In this document: piece by piece, positions 36,101 to 46,684 of the stretch
How positions within the stretch are numbered: position 1 is the first letter of the stretch
How the letters are laid out: each line of letters starts with the position of its first letter
DNA from: an uncultured Nocardiaceae bacterium
GTDB lineage: Bacteria; Actinomycetota; Actinomycetes; Mycobacteriales; Mycobacteriaceae
Assembly (NCBI GenBank): GCA_936936565.1
Contig: CAKZIX010000030.1
Coordinates: 51,750-115,749 of the forward strand
Direction of reading: 5' to 3'
DNA length: 64,000 nucleotides
Notes under the pieces: model-generated
Told to the model about the DNA's origin: nothing
Database searches by the model: none
What the model saw: the letters and a program-made list of their open reading frames with translations, nothing else
Position numbers and translations under genes: made by a program

Positions 36101-38062
36101 CACTTCCGCGAAATGGATCGCGACACCCAGACCGAGGATTTCACCGTCGTCGGAATCGGCGACATGAGCGGCGACGTATTCGGCAACGGCATGCTGCTCA
36201 GCGAGCACATCCGCCTGGTCGCCGCGTTCGACCACCGACACATCTTCCTCGACCCGGACCCGGACGCAGCCACGAGTTTCGCCGAGCGGCAGCGGATCTT
36301 CGACCTGCCCCGATCCTCGTGGGCCGACTACGACACCGCGCTGATCAGCGACGGCGGCGGCGTGTGGGAGAAGACGGTCAAGTCGATACCGATCAGCCCG
36401 CAGGCTCGTGCGGCGCTCGGCCTGTCCGAAGACGTCGCGTCGCTGTCGCCGCCCGAACTGGTGAAGGCGATCCTGCTGGCGCCGGTGGATCTGCTGTGGA
36501 ACGGCGGCATCGGCACCTACGTCAAGGCGAGCACCGAAACCAACGCCGACGTCGGCGACAAGTCCAACGACGCGGTACGGGTCAACGGAAACCAGTTGCG
36601 CGTCAAGGTAATCGGTGAAGGCGGCAATCTCGGTGCGACAATGCTCGGGCGCATCGAGTTCTGCCGGCACGGCGGCCGGATGAACACCGACGCGCTCGAC
36701 AACTCCGCGGGTGTCGACTGCTCCGACCACGAGGTCAACATCAAGGTGCTGCTCGACCGGCTGGTCTCGAGCGGGGATCTGGCCCAGGCCGATCGCAATC
36801 CACTGCTCGCCTCGATGACCGACGAAGTGGCCGCGCTCGTGCTCGACGACAACGTCTCGCAGAACTTCCTCATGGGCCTGTCTCGCTACGACGCCGTCCC
36901 GATGACGAGCGTGCACCGCCGCGTCATCGCCGAGCTGGAATCGCGCCGCGGCCTCGATCGCGAGCTCGAAGCGTTGCCCACCGACTCCGAAATGGTCGAA
37001 CGCTCCGGCGAAGATCGCGGACTCACCTCGCCCGAACTCGCGAATTTGCTTGCCCACGTCAAGCTTTCGCTCAAGGACGATCTACTCGCCACCGAGCTGC
37101 CGGAGATGGAGGTGTTCGCGCGCCGGCTGCCCGGCTACTTCCCGCACCCCCTGCAGGAGCGTTTCGGTAAAGCCATCCGCAACCACCCGCTGCGCCGGCA
37201 GATCGTCACCACGATGCTCGTCAACGAGGCCGTCGATCTGGGCGGCATCACCTACGCCTACCGGCTCTACGAGGAGGCCGGCGCCACCACCACCGACGCG
37301 ATCCGGGCCTTCGCCGCGGCCACCGCAATCTTCGATCTGCGTAATCTGTGGGAGCGCATCCGGGAGTCGGGTGCGCCGACGTCGGTCTGCTACGAGCTGG
37401 AGATGGAGTCCAAGCGCACTCTGGACCGGGCATCGCGGTGGCTGCTGCAGAACCGCCCGCAGCCGATCGCGGTCGGCGCCGAGATCAACCGCTACTCGCG
37501 CGCGGTGCGGGAGCTGGCGCCGAAGGTGCCGGGATGGCTGCGCGGGCACCGCGAAACACATCTGGCGGACCGGTTGCACGACATCGTCGGGCGCGGCGCA
37601 CCCGAGGCGCTGGCCCGCGAGGTGTACGGCATGCTCGAGTTGTTCCCGCTGCTGGACATCATCGACATCTCCGACATCCACGAGCGCGAGGGCGACGAAG
37701 TCGGCGAGTTGTACTACGCCGTCGATGCCCACGTCGGGATCGACCGGCTCCTCGACGCCGTCGACCACCTGGAACGTGGCGATCGCTGGCATGCCTTGGC
37801 GCGCTTGGCACTTCGCGACGACCTCTACGGATCGCTGCGCTCGCTCACCAACGATGTGCTTGTTTCCGGGGACCCGGACGAGTCGCCGGAGGAAAAGATT
37901 GCAGACTGGGAGTCGACCAACCAATCCCGGCTGGGTCGCGCCAGAACCGCACTGGCGGAAATCTTCGAATCAGGCACTGAAGACCTTGCTACGTTGTCGG
38001 TGGCCGCGCGCCAAGTGCGCAGCATGGTGAGCGGGGTAGGTGCACAGGAGACCACGCGTTGA
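33191..38062 (+). CDS. gdh: NAD-dependent glutamate dehydrogenase, 180-kDa class
   Basis: A 1,623-residue enzyme, the size of the L-GDH180 class (Rv2476c). N-terminal ACT-like regulatory segments occupy about the first 700 residues. The catalytic domain follows, with VAKGGLRWSDR-type motif (ARGGLRWSDRQEDFRTE), substrate lysines in GAKGGFIVKNPP, and the NAD-binding region with FTVVGIGDMSGDVFGNGML. It deaminates glutamate to 2-oxoglutarate for nitrogen and carbon balance. In mycobacteria the class is controlled by GarA; whether that holds here cannot be seen. Several long frames on the opposite strand are codon shadows. The stop overlaps the next TTG start. Confidence 0.96.
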   Translation: MTIAHSSETDWAADLPEDLRRDVQGLESAYFRHVDPGDVDCAISGTSADVFREHVRLGMVRRPREANLKVHRPAADGLGAAVQVVNDDMPLLVESVTSTLGRIGVSVSEVIHPIFTVQRDADGRLTRITAQDLEGDGGHNESWMHIQLHPSTEPRLLDEIERVLADVLDDVRQVVDDTDRMREVQQRLASDLDESARSGDSVYAAADLTDCANLLRWLSEGHYTVLGYCRYAHGGDGETPVPETGLGVLRSAKRNGAIDIPAAVSKDRPLLILTQGTVPATVHRSVYPYFVGVAVLDDDKKVVGEHLFLGVFTVTALHENVLDIPVIERRVRSVIERAGFDINSFSGQAMLEVIQSFPRTELFSSDTETLFRTTSSVLNVGLRRQVRLFMREDSLGRFVSCLVYLPRDRYTTRVRLEMQDILVRELGGSSIEYSARVTESDLANVHFTVRRDPGAEPIGTSEEDRARIQELLAQASRTWDDYLSDAVGATSSVEPGVAQQYADAFPEGYKQDFDADRAVGDIVRLQQLPDGQIDTYLYRNEEAPKGNWRFSLYIGGTGVSLSQVLPVLQSLGVEVVDERPYRVSLANADGAPIERWVYDFGLVARPELLRGALAEDMDADLHAAEQAGSALQQRFTEAFRATWQRAAESDAFNELVLRAGLHWREAAMLRAYARYLQQAGFPYSQGNIARVLLGHPQTSRQFFALFEARFDPDKASEDRAAEIGAELKEQIDAVVSLDADRILRAILGLIMATLRTNYYVRDGDGNSRAYLSFKLEPREIAELPKPKPRFEIYVYSPRVEGVHLRFGPVARGGLRWSDRQEDFRTEILGLVKAQAVKNAVIVPVGAKGGFIVKNPPAPTDDPAADRQAFRDEGVACYRLFISGLLDVTDNVDRASGEVLPPARVVRRDGDDTYLVVAADKGTATFSDIANSVALEYGFWLGDAFASGGSAGYDHKAMGITAKGAWEAVKRHFREMDRDTQTEDFTVVGIGDMSGDVFGNGMLLSEHIRLVAAFDHRHIFLDPDPDAATSFAERQRIFDLPRSSWADYDTALISDGGGVWEKTVKSIPISPQARAALGLSEDVASLSPPELVKAILLAPVDLLWNGGIGTYVKASTETNADVGDKSNDAVRVNGNQLRVKVIGEGGNLGATMLGRIEFCRHGGRMNTDALDNSAGVDCSDHEVNIKVLLDRLVSSGDLAQADRNPLLASMTDEVAALVLDDNVSQNFLMGLSRYDAVPMTSVHRRVIAELESRRGLDRELEALPTDSEMVERSGEDRGLTSPELANLLAHVKLSLKDDLLATELPEMEVFARRLPGYFPHPLQERFGKAIRNHPLRRQIVTTMLVNEAVDLGGITYAYRLYEEAGATTTDAIRAFAAATAIFDLRNLWERIRESGAPTSVCYELEMESKRTLDRASRWLLQNRPQPIAVGAEINRYSRAVRELAPKVPGWLRGHRETHLADRLHDIVGRGAPEALAREVYGMLELFPLLDIIDISDIHEREGDEVGELYYAVDAHVGIDRLLDAVDHLERGDRWHALARLALRDDLYGSLRSLTNDVLVSGDPDESPEEKIADWESTNQSRLGRARTALAEIFESGTEDLATLSVAARQVRSMVSGVGAQETTR

Positions 38063-38508
38063 CGTCTGGGCGAGCGCCACAATCCGATCCGCAACCCATC
38101 GGCTTCCACACTCAGGTCGAAGTCCGGTGGTCCGACATGGACGCGTTTCAGCACATCAACCATGCCCGCATGGTCACGCTGCTCGAAGAGGCGCGGATCC
38201 CATGGCTGTTCTACGACGACAAGCCGACCCGGCCACTGCGGGACGGAGCGGTGCTGGTGGACCTCCATGTGCGCTACCGGGCCCAGCTGCGCCACGACGA
38301 CACCCCGCTCGACATCGTGATGTGGGTCGAGCAGTTGCGCGCCGTCGACTTCACCATCGGCTACGAGGTGCGCCCGGCCGGGGCGGCCCCGGATGTGGCG
38401 CCGGCGGTCACCGCCACCACGCAGATCGCGGCTTTCGATATCGACGCGCAGCGGCTGCGGCGCTTCAGCCCTGCCGAACGCGAGTACCTGGCCTCGTGGA
38501 AGCGCTGA
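38059..38508 (+). CDS. 4HBT acyl-CoA thioesterase, second copy (Rv2475c-like)
   Basis: A 149-residue hotdog protein with VEVRWSDMDAFQHINHARMV (catalytic Asp) and a long C-terminal strand region. TTG 38059 overlaps the gdh stop by TTGA and has CAGGAG 8 bp before it. In M. tuberculosis a thioesterase gene next to gdh is conserved. The metabolic link between glutamate dehydrogenase and a thioesterase is not understood. Confidence 0.88.
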   Translation: MTSGRAPQSDPQPIGFHTQVEVRWSDMDAFQHINHARMVTLLEEARIPWLFYDDKPTRPLRDGAVLVDLHVRYRAQLRHDDTPLDIVMWVEQLRAVDFTIGYEVRPAGAAPDVAPAVTATTQIAAFDIDAQRLRRFSPAEREYLASWKR

Positions 38509-39128
38509 CGATCGCCGACCCGGCGGAGCGCGAGAATCTCGCCGCATTCGTCGGGCGGGTGCTGCGGCTCGACGAGGCCGCCGTGGTACGTCTGCGCCGT
38601 CGCGGCGACGGGCGGCTCTCGGCTTGGGCGCCAACGGGTTTCGACGCGGTAGCGGTGCGGGTCGTGGATGCCGTCATGGGGCCCTCCGACGTGACGGTGG
38701 CGGCGAACACATTGCGCGACGGTCTGGAAAACGGCTCGGCGACAGTCGATCTCGGATTCCCCATGGACTCGGCATGGCGCGGTGCCCTGCCTCCCGACAC
38801 CGGGTTCGTCCACGTCGACGACGTGCCCGCCCGCGTGCTCGTGGAGCTGGCCCGCCAGGGCAGCGAGCTGGCCCGCGAGCACACCACCGCGCCCACCTCG
38901 CTGCTCGACCAGGAGGTGCTGGCCGTCGAAGGCGACGGCGAGCGCGTCGCCGTTCCGATGCGCGTCGTCTTCGCGCTCACCGCAATGGGATTCGTGCCCT
39001 ACGCCGATACCCCGGAGCGCATCGACACCGCCGAAATCGTGCGGGTGCGCGCGCACAAGACATGGCTGCGCCTCGATGCTCGCTACGGTTCGGTCGCCAA
39101 GCGCCGCGTCACCCTGCGCGTGCTGTAG
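38496..39128 (+). CDS. Conserved hypothetical protein (Rv2474c-like)
   Basis: A 210-residue protein, overlapping the thioesterase gene by 13 bp from a GTG start. It has no recognised catalytic motif and no signal peptide. Conserved-looking segments are LAAFVGRVLRLDEAAVVRLRR and MRVVFALTAMGFVPY. Position after the gdh-thioesterase pair matches Rv2474c from memory. Stop-stop spacing of 4 bp separates it from the convergent alpha-glucosidase gene. Confidence 0.78.
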   Translation: MEALTIADPAERENLAAFVGRVLRLDEAAVVRLRRRGDGRLSAWAPTGFDAVAVRVVDAVMGPSDVTVAANTLRDGLENGSATVDLGFPMDSAWRGALPPDTGFVHVDDVPARVLVELARQGSELAREHTTAPTSLLDQEVLAVEGDGERVAVPMRVVFALTAMGFVPYADTPERIDTAEIVRVRAHKTWLRLDARYGSVAKRRVTLRVL

Positions 39129-39132
39129 GCGC

Positions 39133-40710
39133 CTACACCAGCCATGCGGCCGCGTTGGGCGGCAACAGTCCGCCCGACAGCGGCGCACTGGACAGCAGCG
39201 GCTCGCCCGGCGGCAGCGGGATCGGTGCGGCAGTGGTGTTCAGCGCGCAGATGAGGCCCCCGCGGCGGCGAAACGCCAGACACCCCGAAGGGCTTCCGTA
39301 CCAATCGATGTCGGTACCCGAGAACTCCGGGCGCAGGCCGCGCAGCTCCACTGCGCGCCGGTACAGCGACAATGTCGAATCCACGTCCTCGAGCTGCTTC
39401 TCGACGGTCAGCTCCGCCCACTGCTCCGGGATCGGCAACCAAGGCGTGCCCGCAGTGAAGCCGAACGGCGCCTGCTCGCCCTCCCACGGAATCGGAACCC
39501 GGCAGCCGTCGCGCCCACGCTCGGTGTGCCCCGAGCGCTCCCACACCGGATCCTGCAGCACCGCGTCGGGCAGATCGTCGACATTCGGCAGGCCCAGCTC
39601 CGAACCGTTGTACAGGAACGTCACGCCCGGCAACGCCAACTCGACCAGCAGCATCGCCCGCGCCCGCGCCACACCCACAGCACCGCCGCCGAACCGGGTG
39701 ACCTCGCGCGGGACGTCGTGATTGGACAGCGTCCACGTCGGAGGTGCCAGTCCGGCAACCGATTCCAGCGACAACTCGATGGCCGTGCGGATCGCGCCGG
39801 CATCGAACGGAACCTCGGCAAGCTTGAAGTTGAACGCCAGATGCAGCTCGTCGGGACGCACGTACTGGCCGAAACGCTCCGGGCGCCCGACCCACACCTC
39901 GCCGATGGTGACCGCGCCGGGGTACTCGTCGATCACCTTGCGCAGCTTGCGGTGAATGTCGTGCACGCCGTCGTTGTCGAAACGCGGATCGTCTTCCTTC
40001 ACCGACAGCATCTGGTAACTCACCAGATCCATGTCCGGCAGACCGGGCGGCTTGGCCATGCCGTGCGCCACATCGATGCGGAACCCGTCGATGCCGCGAT
40101 CCAGCCAGAACCGCAAGGTGGTCGCCAGATCGTCGAACACTTCCTCGCTGTCCCAGTTCAGATCGGGCTGCTCGGGAGCGAAGATGTGCAAGTACCACTG
40201 GCCGGGCTTGCCGTCCGGCTCGATGATCCGGGTCCACGCCGGCCCGCCGAACACCGACACCCAGTTGTTCGGCGGCGCATCGCCCACACCATCGCGAAAA
40301 ATGTAGCGATCCCGCTCCGGGCTGTCCGCGCCCGCCGCCACCGCCGCCTGGAACCACGCGTGCTCGACGCTGGTGTGATTGGGGACCAAGTCCATCGTCA
40401 CCCGGATCTGGCGCTCATGCGCCTCGGCGATCAACTCGTCCATCGCCCGCAGATCGCCGAACAGCGGATCGATCGCACGAGGGTCGGACACGTCGTAGCC
40501 GCCGTCGGCCATCGGCGAGCGCATCACCGGATTCAGCCACAGCGCATCCACCCCCAGCAGCTCCAGATAGCCGAGCTTGGCGCGGACCCCGGCCAGATCG
40601 CCCACCCCGTCGCCGTTCGAATCCGCGAACGAACGCGGATACACCTGATAGAAAATCGCATCACGCCACCAGTCGCCGGCAGCGAAATCGGCAGGTGGAG
40701 GTTCGGTCAC
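39133..40710 (-). CDS. aglA: GH13 alpha-glucosidase
   Basis: A 525-residue GH13 enzyme. The four family regions are visible: DLVPNHTS (I), GFRIDVAHG with the nucleophile Asp (II), TIGEVWV with the acid/base Glu (III) and LSNHDVPR (IV). The start WRDAIFYQVYPRSFADSNGDG is typical of oligo-1,6-/alpha-glucosidases, matching M. tuberculosis AglA (Rv2471). It cleaves or transfers alpha-glucosyl units in the cytoplasm. GTG 40710 is the best start; the frame runs on upstream through glbO and the GC-rich repeats only because no stop occurs there. Confidence 0.92.
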   Translation of the reverse strand: MTEPPPADFAAGDWWRDAIFYQVYPRSFADSNGDGVGDLAGVRAKLGYLELLGVDALWLNPVMRSPMADGGYDVSDPRAIDPLFGDLRAMDELIAEAHERQIRVTMDLVPNHTSVEHAWFQAAVAAGADSPERDRYIFRDGVGDAPPNNWVSVFGGPAWTRIIEPDGKPGQWYLHIFAPEQPDLNWDSEEVFDDLATTLRFWLDRGIDGFRIDVAHGMAKPPGLPDMDLVSYQMLSVKEDDPRFDNDGVHDIHRKLRKVIDEYPGAVTIGEVWVGRPERFGQYVRPDELHLAFNFKLAEVPFDAGAIRTAIELSLESVAGLAPPTWTLSNHDVPREVTRFGGGAVGVARARAMLLVELALPGVTFLYNGSELGLPNVDDLPDAVLQDPVWERSGHTERGRDGCRVPIPWEGEQAPFGFTAGTPWLPIPEQWAELTVEKQLEDVDSTLSLYRRAVELRGLRPEFSGTDIDWYGSPSGCLAFRRRGGLICALNTTAAPIPLPPGEPLLSSAPLSGGLLPPNAAAWLV

Positions 40711-40757
40711 CGACTCATAGTGCCAAACCGAATGGCCTGCGCGGAACGCGAAATGCC

Positions 40758-41159
40758 TCAGATCGCAGAGTTGACCAGCGAATGCGCCGCCATCTCCATG
40801 TACTCGACCAGCATCCGGCGATGCTCGTCGTCGAGCACATCGTCCGGCAAGTCCGCAATCGCGATGTGCATGCACCGCAACCACGCGTCCCGCTGCAGCG
40901 GACCCACCTGAAACGGCATATGCCGCATCCGCAACCGCGGATGACCGCGCTCGTCGGAATACGTGCGCGGGCCACCCCAGTACTGCTCGAGGAACATCCG
41001 CAACCGCCGCTCCGCCGGACCCAGATCCTCCTCCGGGTACAGCGGGCGCAGGATCTCGTCCGCGGCCACCTCCGCATAGAACCGGTGGACCAGCCGCTGG
41101 AACGTCTCGGCACCGCCGACAGCTTCGTAAAAGGATTCCGGAGCGCTCACTGTGCTCAT
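40758..41159 (-). CDS. glbO: Truncated haemoglobin, group II
   Basis: A 133-residue 2-on-2 globin. It begins with SFYEAVGGAETFQRLVHRFY and keeps the heme-proximal His in RMRHMPFQVG (F8), the TrHb2-specific Trp in RDAWLRCM (G8) and an aromatic distal segment YWGGPRTYS. GlbO binds oxygen and takes part in respiration or peroxide chemistry in mycobacteria. ATG 41159 was chosen from family length. It lies 47 bp upstream of aglA on the same strand. Confidence 0.93.
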   Translation of the reverse strand: MSTVSAPESFYEAVGGAETFQRLVHRFYAEVAADEILRPLYPEEDLGPAERRLRMFLEQYWGGPRTYSDERGHPRLRMRHMPFQVGPLQRDAWLRCMHIAIADLPDDVLDDEHRRMLVEYMEMAAHSLVNSAI

Positions 41160-41251
41160 TCTGCCCTCGCTGCGCTCGGGCGGTTCGCGCGCCTTGCTTC
41201 GCGTGGTCTTCCCTCGTCGCTCGCTCGCTGCGCTCGCATTGCTCCTCAGTC

Positions 41252-41590
41252 CAGACCACGCGGGCGCGCGAACGGTGTGCTCGGGTCGCAGGGCGCGCGG
41301 GCGGGCGGGCCTGTGTCCCAGACCACGCGGGCGCGCGAGCGTGTGTTCGGGTCGCTGGTCGCGCGGGCGGGCGGGCCTGTGTCCCAGACCACGCGGGCGC
41401 GCGAACGCTGTGCTCGTGCCCCAGGCCGCGCGGGCGCGCGAACGGTGTGCTCGTGCCCCAGACCACGCGCGCGCCCGAAGGGGAGGTCTGCCTCGCGGCG
41501 AGGCGGTGTGCGACCGGGCGAGTGTGCCCCGAGCAACCGACGCGCGCGAACGGTGGGCGCGCATCCCAGGGCGCACGAACGGCGGGCTTG
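41252..41590. repeat. GC-rich degenerate tandem repeats between glbO and the HNH gene
   Basis: Units beginning CAGACCACGCGGGCGCGCG recur at 41252, 41319, 41385 and 41459 (periods 67, 66 and 74). Each is subdivided into half-units of about 33-37 bp with GCGCGCGGGCG and GTGTGCTCG elements. The block occupies most of the 600-bp interval 41160-41761, in which no gene is supported. Long open frames through it reflect absence of AT-rich stops. Confidence 0.85.
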
Positions 41591-41761
41591 CGTCCACCTA
41601 GGGGGGTGCCTCACGGGGAATCGGGTGTCGCTCTTCGTGTTCAGCGCGCGTTCACCGATTGGCCTGCGACTTTGTCAGGAATCGGCGTGCGTATGTCGCC
41701 TTTCCGTGGTCAACTGGGGGGCGAATCTCATCAATGGCACGAGTTGCTATCGGAGGTGGTA

Positions 41762-42418
41762 ATGAAGCATTCGCACCGGGTGCACCGACAACTTTCGCCC
41801 GCCGATGCCCACAGTCCGGGATCGGGGGCCACAACCCTGCATGTTCTGTCTGAGCACGATCATCTGCCCAAACCCGCGTCCAACGAGGACGCTGTTCCCG
41901 CCTGGGTCAAGCGCCGAGTGCTGCTTCTGAATGCCACTTACGAGCCGCTGACCGCCCTTCCTGTCCGCCGCGCTGTGGTGCTGCTTGTCTGTGACAAGGC
42001 GGACGCTGTCCATGAAGATCCGACCGGTCCGGTCATCCATTCGTCAGGGTTCCAGGTTGCGGTGCCGTCCGTGATCCGGCTGCGCAACTATGTCCGCGTC
42101 CCGTATCGGGCCCGGATTCCCATGACGCGGGCGGCGCTGATGCATCGGGACCGCTTCCGCTGCGCCTACTGCGGAGGCAAAGCGGAGACGATCGATCACG
42201 TCGTGCCCCGGTCTCGCGGTGGCGAGCACTCGTGGGAAAACTGCGTCGCCAGCTGCGCGCCGTGCAATCACCGCAAGGCCGACAAGCTGTTGAGCGAGCT
42301 GGGCTGGACGCTGCGCGCAGCGCTGGTCCCGCCGAAAGGGCCGCACTGGCGGCTGCTGGCCACCACCAAAGAGCTCGATCCGGCGTGGTTGCGTTACCTC
42401 GGTGAGGGCGCGGCATAG
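41762..42418 (+). CDS. HNH endonuclease-domain protein (Rv2469c-like)
   Basis: A 218-residue protein. The N-terminal part (to about 110) is a conserved actinobacterial extension with VLLLNATYEPLTALPVRRA. The HNH nuclease domain has zinc cysteines Cys134, Cys137, Cys165 and Cys168, with the catalytic DHVVPRSRGG and NCVASC between. Chromosomal HNH proteins of this type are widespread and uncharacterised; a DNA-repair role is plausible. ATG 41762 has GGAGG 5 bp upstream, which rules out the long upstream extension through the repeat block. Confidence 0.9.
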   Translation: MKHSHRVHRQLSPADAHSPGSGATTLHVLSEHDHLPKPASNEDAVPAWVKRRVLLLNATYEPLTALPVRRAVVLLVCDKADAVHEDPTGPVIHSSGFQVAVPSVIRLRNYVRVPYRARIPMTRAALMHRDRFRCAYCGGKAETIDHVVPRSRGGEHSWENCVASCAPCNHRKADKLLSELGWTLRAALVPPKGPHWRLLATTKELDPAWLRYLGEGAA

Positions 42419-42473
42419 TTCGTCCGGCGGGGGATCTCGCACGGCGCGAACGGCACTGGTCTAGGTTTGGCAT

Positions 42474-42728
42474 GTGAGCCTTCTCGAGACAGTGCTGCTT
42501 TTCGTTGCGCTGCCCGCCGGGATCTACCTGATCATCGCCGGGCTGTCCTTCCTGGGTAAGCCGAACGCCGGCACGGCGCCCAAACATTTCAATCTCGGCG
42601 ACGAGTGGACCCGTAAGCCGGTCCTGTGGAGCGCGACCGACGAGGTGATCGGCCACGGCCATCACGGTCACGGCGCTCACGAACTTTCTGCAGACGTGAT
42701 CGGAGGTCGGGCAAGTGGCGGGTGGTAA
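42474..42728 (+). CDS. ctaJ: Probable aa3-type cytochrome oxidase accessory subunit CtaJ
   Basis: An 84-residue protein with one N-terminal membrane helix (LLETVLLFVALPAGIYLIIAG) and a soluble tail containing HFNLGDEWTRKPVLWSATDE and a His-rich GHGHHGHGAH. The position before the DUF5130 gene and pepN, and the form (single helix, short), match the CtaJ subunit described in the mycobacterial III2IV2 respiratory supercomplex, from memory. The GTG start is 42474. Its 3' end overlaps the next gene by 14 bp. Confidence 0.65.
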   Translation: MSLLETVLLFVALPAGIYLIIAGLSFLGKPNAGTAPKHFNLGDEWTRKPVLWSATDEVIGHGHHGHGAHELSADVIGGRASGGW

Positions 42729-43176
42729 CAACTGGCCGGCAGTGGTCGAAGACCAGCTGCCGCCCGGATCTGTCCTGATGGCCAGCGGCCGCGTGTCGGG
42801 CGTGCACCAAGCGGGCGAGATGTTCGACGAGGCGCCGTTCCGCCGCGACGAGCTGGTGCGGCTCGACAACGCGCTCACCGACGCCACCCGCGCGACGAAG
42901 GTGCGGTTCACCATCTACCTCGGTGATCTGGGCGCCGACCCGGCCGCCGGTGCGGACGCGGTGTTCCCGTCCACTCCGGACGCCGCGCAGTCGATCCTCA
43001 TCGCGGTCTCGCCGAATCAGCGGGCCGTGGAGGTGCGTTCGGGCGCCGACGTTGCCACCCGCGCCAACGACCGTGTCTGCCAGCTCGGCGTGAGCGCCGC
43101 CGTCTCGGAGTTCGCCGCGGGCGACCTCATCGACGGGCTGATCAGCTCCGTGCGCGTGATGGCCGCCGCACTGTAG
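42715..43176 (+). CDS. DUF5130 protein (Rv2468c-like)
   Basis: A 153-residue protein of the actinobacterial DUF5130/TPM-like family. Recognisable segments are SVLMASGRVSGVHQAGEMFDE, TKVRFTIYLGDLG and VEVRSGADVATRANDR. It is probably cytoplasmic or membrane-associated, function unknown. The GTG start overlaps the ctaJ end, suggesting coupling to the respiratory subunit. It converges on pepN, with a strong terminator between them. Confidence 0.82.
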   Translation: MAGGNNWPAVVEDQLPPGSVLMASGRVSGVHQAGEMFDEAPFRRDELVRLDNALTDATRATKVRFTIYLGDLGADPAAGADAVFPSTPDAAQSILIAVSPNQRAVEVRSGADVATRANDRVCQLGVSAAVSEFAAGDLIDGLISSVRVMAAAL

Positions 43177-43189
43177 CCGTCTCGACGCA

Positions 43190-43223
43190 AAACCCCCGGT
43201 ACGCGATGGCGTACCGGGGGTTT
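43190..43223. terminator. Bidirectional terminator between DUF5130 gene and pepN
   Basis: Perfect 15-bp arms (43190-43204 and 43209-43223) around a 4-nt loop, with AAA/TTT at the stem ends. It lies 13 bp after one stop codon and 5 bp from the other, so it serves both convergent genes. Confidence 0.92.
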
Positions 43224-43227
43224 CGTG

Positions 43228-45765
<2,538 letters not shown>

Positions 45766-45775
45766 GCTCTTCCTT

Positions 45776-46684
45776 TCAGCCTGCGGCAATCGCCGTGATC
45801 AAGGTGCGTCCGTCGGTTGTGACAGTACTGATGGTCTGCTTCCATACCGATTTCGGCTGACCGGGCCGCCACTCCGTCAGATCGATCGACCACCGGTTGT
45901 CACCGGCGGGGGTGATCGACACGCAGTGCAAGGTGCCCGGCGGCGTCGTATCGATGCCGGCCTGGATGTACTCGGCGGAGTTCACCGTGGAGTTCGGTGC
46001 CACCACCTCGCGCGCCTTCACGCCACTGCGAGTGACGTAGTAGGCGTGTTCGAACGCCAAGATCGCCTCAGGTCCGGAGCTGGTGCCGCCAGGTCCGTTG
46101 CCCTGCACCCGGTTCGGCTCCCGGATGCTTTCGCAACTGCCCGGTGCCGGGGTAGTGGCGGGCGGTGGCGCCGCGGCCGACGGGCTCGGCGCGACGGACG
46201 TGGTGCGCGCCGGCGGCGAGCTGGACGGCGGCGCGCCCGCCTGGTCCGACGATCCGCCCGACAGCAGCACCACCGCGCCGATGGCCGCCAAGGCGCCGAC
46301 GACGACCACGACGGCCAGGACCGTGAGGATCAGCCCGTTCTTGCGCGGTGCCCGGGTAGGCGCCGAAGCGTACTGCGGCTGGGGCTGCGGCTCCGGACGC
46401 GGCGGGGGCGCCTGACGCGGTGGCGGGGGCGGCGGGGGGACCGTCGCATCGTTGTCCGAATCCGGAGCCCAGGAGAACTCCGGATCGGCAGAGCGCTGCG
46501 GCGCGTCCAGCCAGTCGGTATAGGCGGGCCGCTCCGGTTGTGGTTCCGGCTCGGGTTCGGGCTCCGCGGGACGCGCAGGCGCGTTCGGTCCGTCGACCGC
46601 GGGGTCGTACAGCGGGTGCCACGGCGGCCGCTTCTTCGGCCCGCCGGACGATTGCTGCGGTTCGGGCGCGTCCGAATCACTCAC
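45776..46684 (-). CDS. Proline-rich single-pass membrane protein
   Basis: A 302-residue protein. The first 115 residues are a Pro/Glu-rich cytoplasmic region (EPEPEPEPQPE; VPPPPPPPRQAPPP). One membrane helix follows (about 117-142, LILTVLAVVVVVGALAAIGAVVLL), then a Ser/Pro linker and an extracytoplasmic domain of about 115 residues (ILAFEHAYYVTRSGVKAREVV) of unknown type. The GTG start overlaps the upstream P-loop gene (GTGA) and has AAGGAG 7 bp before it. It resembles actinobacterial membrane proteins with SnoaL/DUF8176-like outer domains, but I cannot assign a family. Confidence 0.75.
   Translation of the reverse strand: MSDSDAPEPQQSSGGPKKRPPWHPLYDPAVDGPNAPARPAEPEPEPEPQPERPAYTDWLDAPQRSADPEFSWAPDSDNDATVPPPPPPPRQAPPPRPEPQPQPQYASAPTRAPRKNGLILTVLAVVVVVGALAAIGAVVLLSGGSSDQAGAPPSSSPPARTTSVAPSPSAAAPPPATTPAPGSCESIREPNRVQGNGPGGTSSGPEAILAFEHAYYVTRSGVKAREVVAPNSTVNSAEYIQAGIDTTPPGTLHCVSITPAGDNRWSIDLTEWRPGQPKSVWKQTISTVTTDGRTLITAIAAG

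Noticed and set aside
34139..37057. Long minus-strand open frame (972 codons) inside gdh
   Set aside because: It is a codon shadow of the GC-rich gdh gene on the plus strand, with no recognisable domain and biased His/Arg/Glu/Val composition typical of antisense frames.
40711..41466. N-terminal extension of the alpha-glucosidase through glbO and the repeat block
   Set aside because: The GH13 domain starts at WRDAIFYQVYPRS just after GTG 40710, and the extension overlaps glbO in another frame and low-complexity repeats.
41252..41590. CRISPR-like array between glbO and the HNH gene
   Set aside because: The units vary in length and sequence, there are no unique spacers of constant size, no leader and no cas gene nearby.
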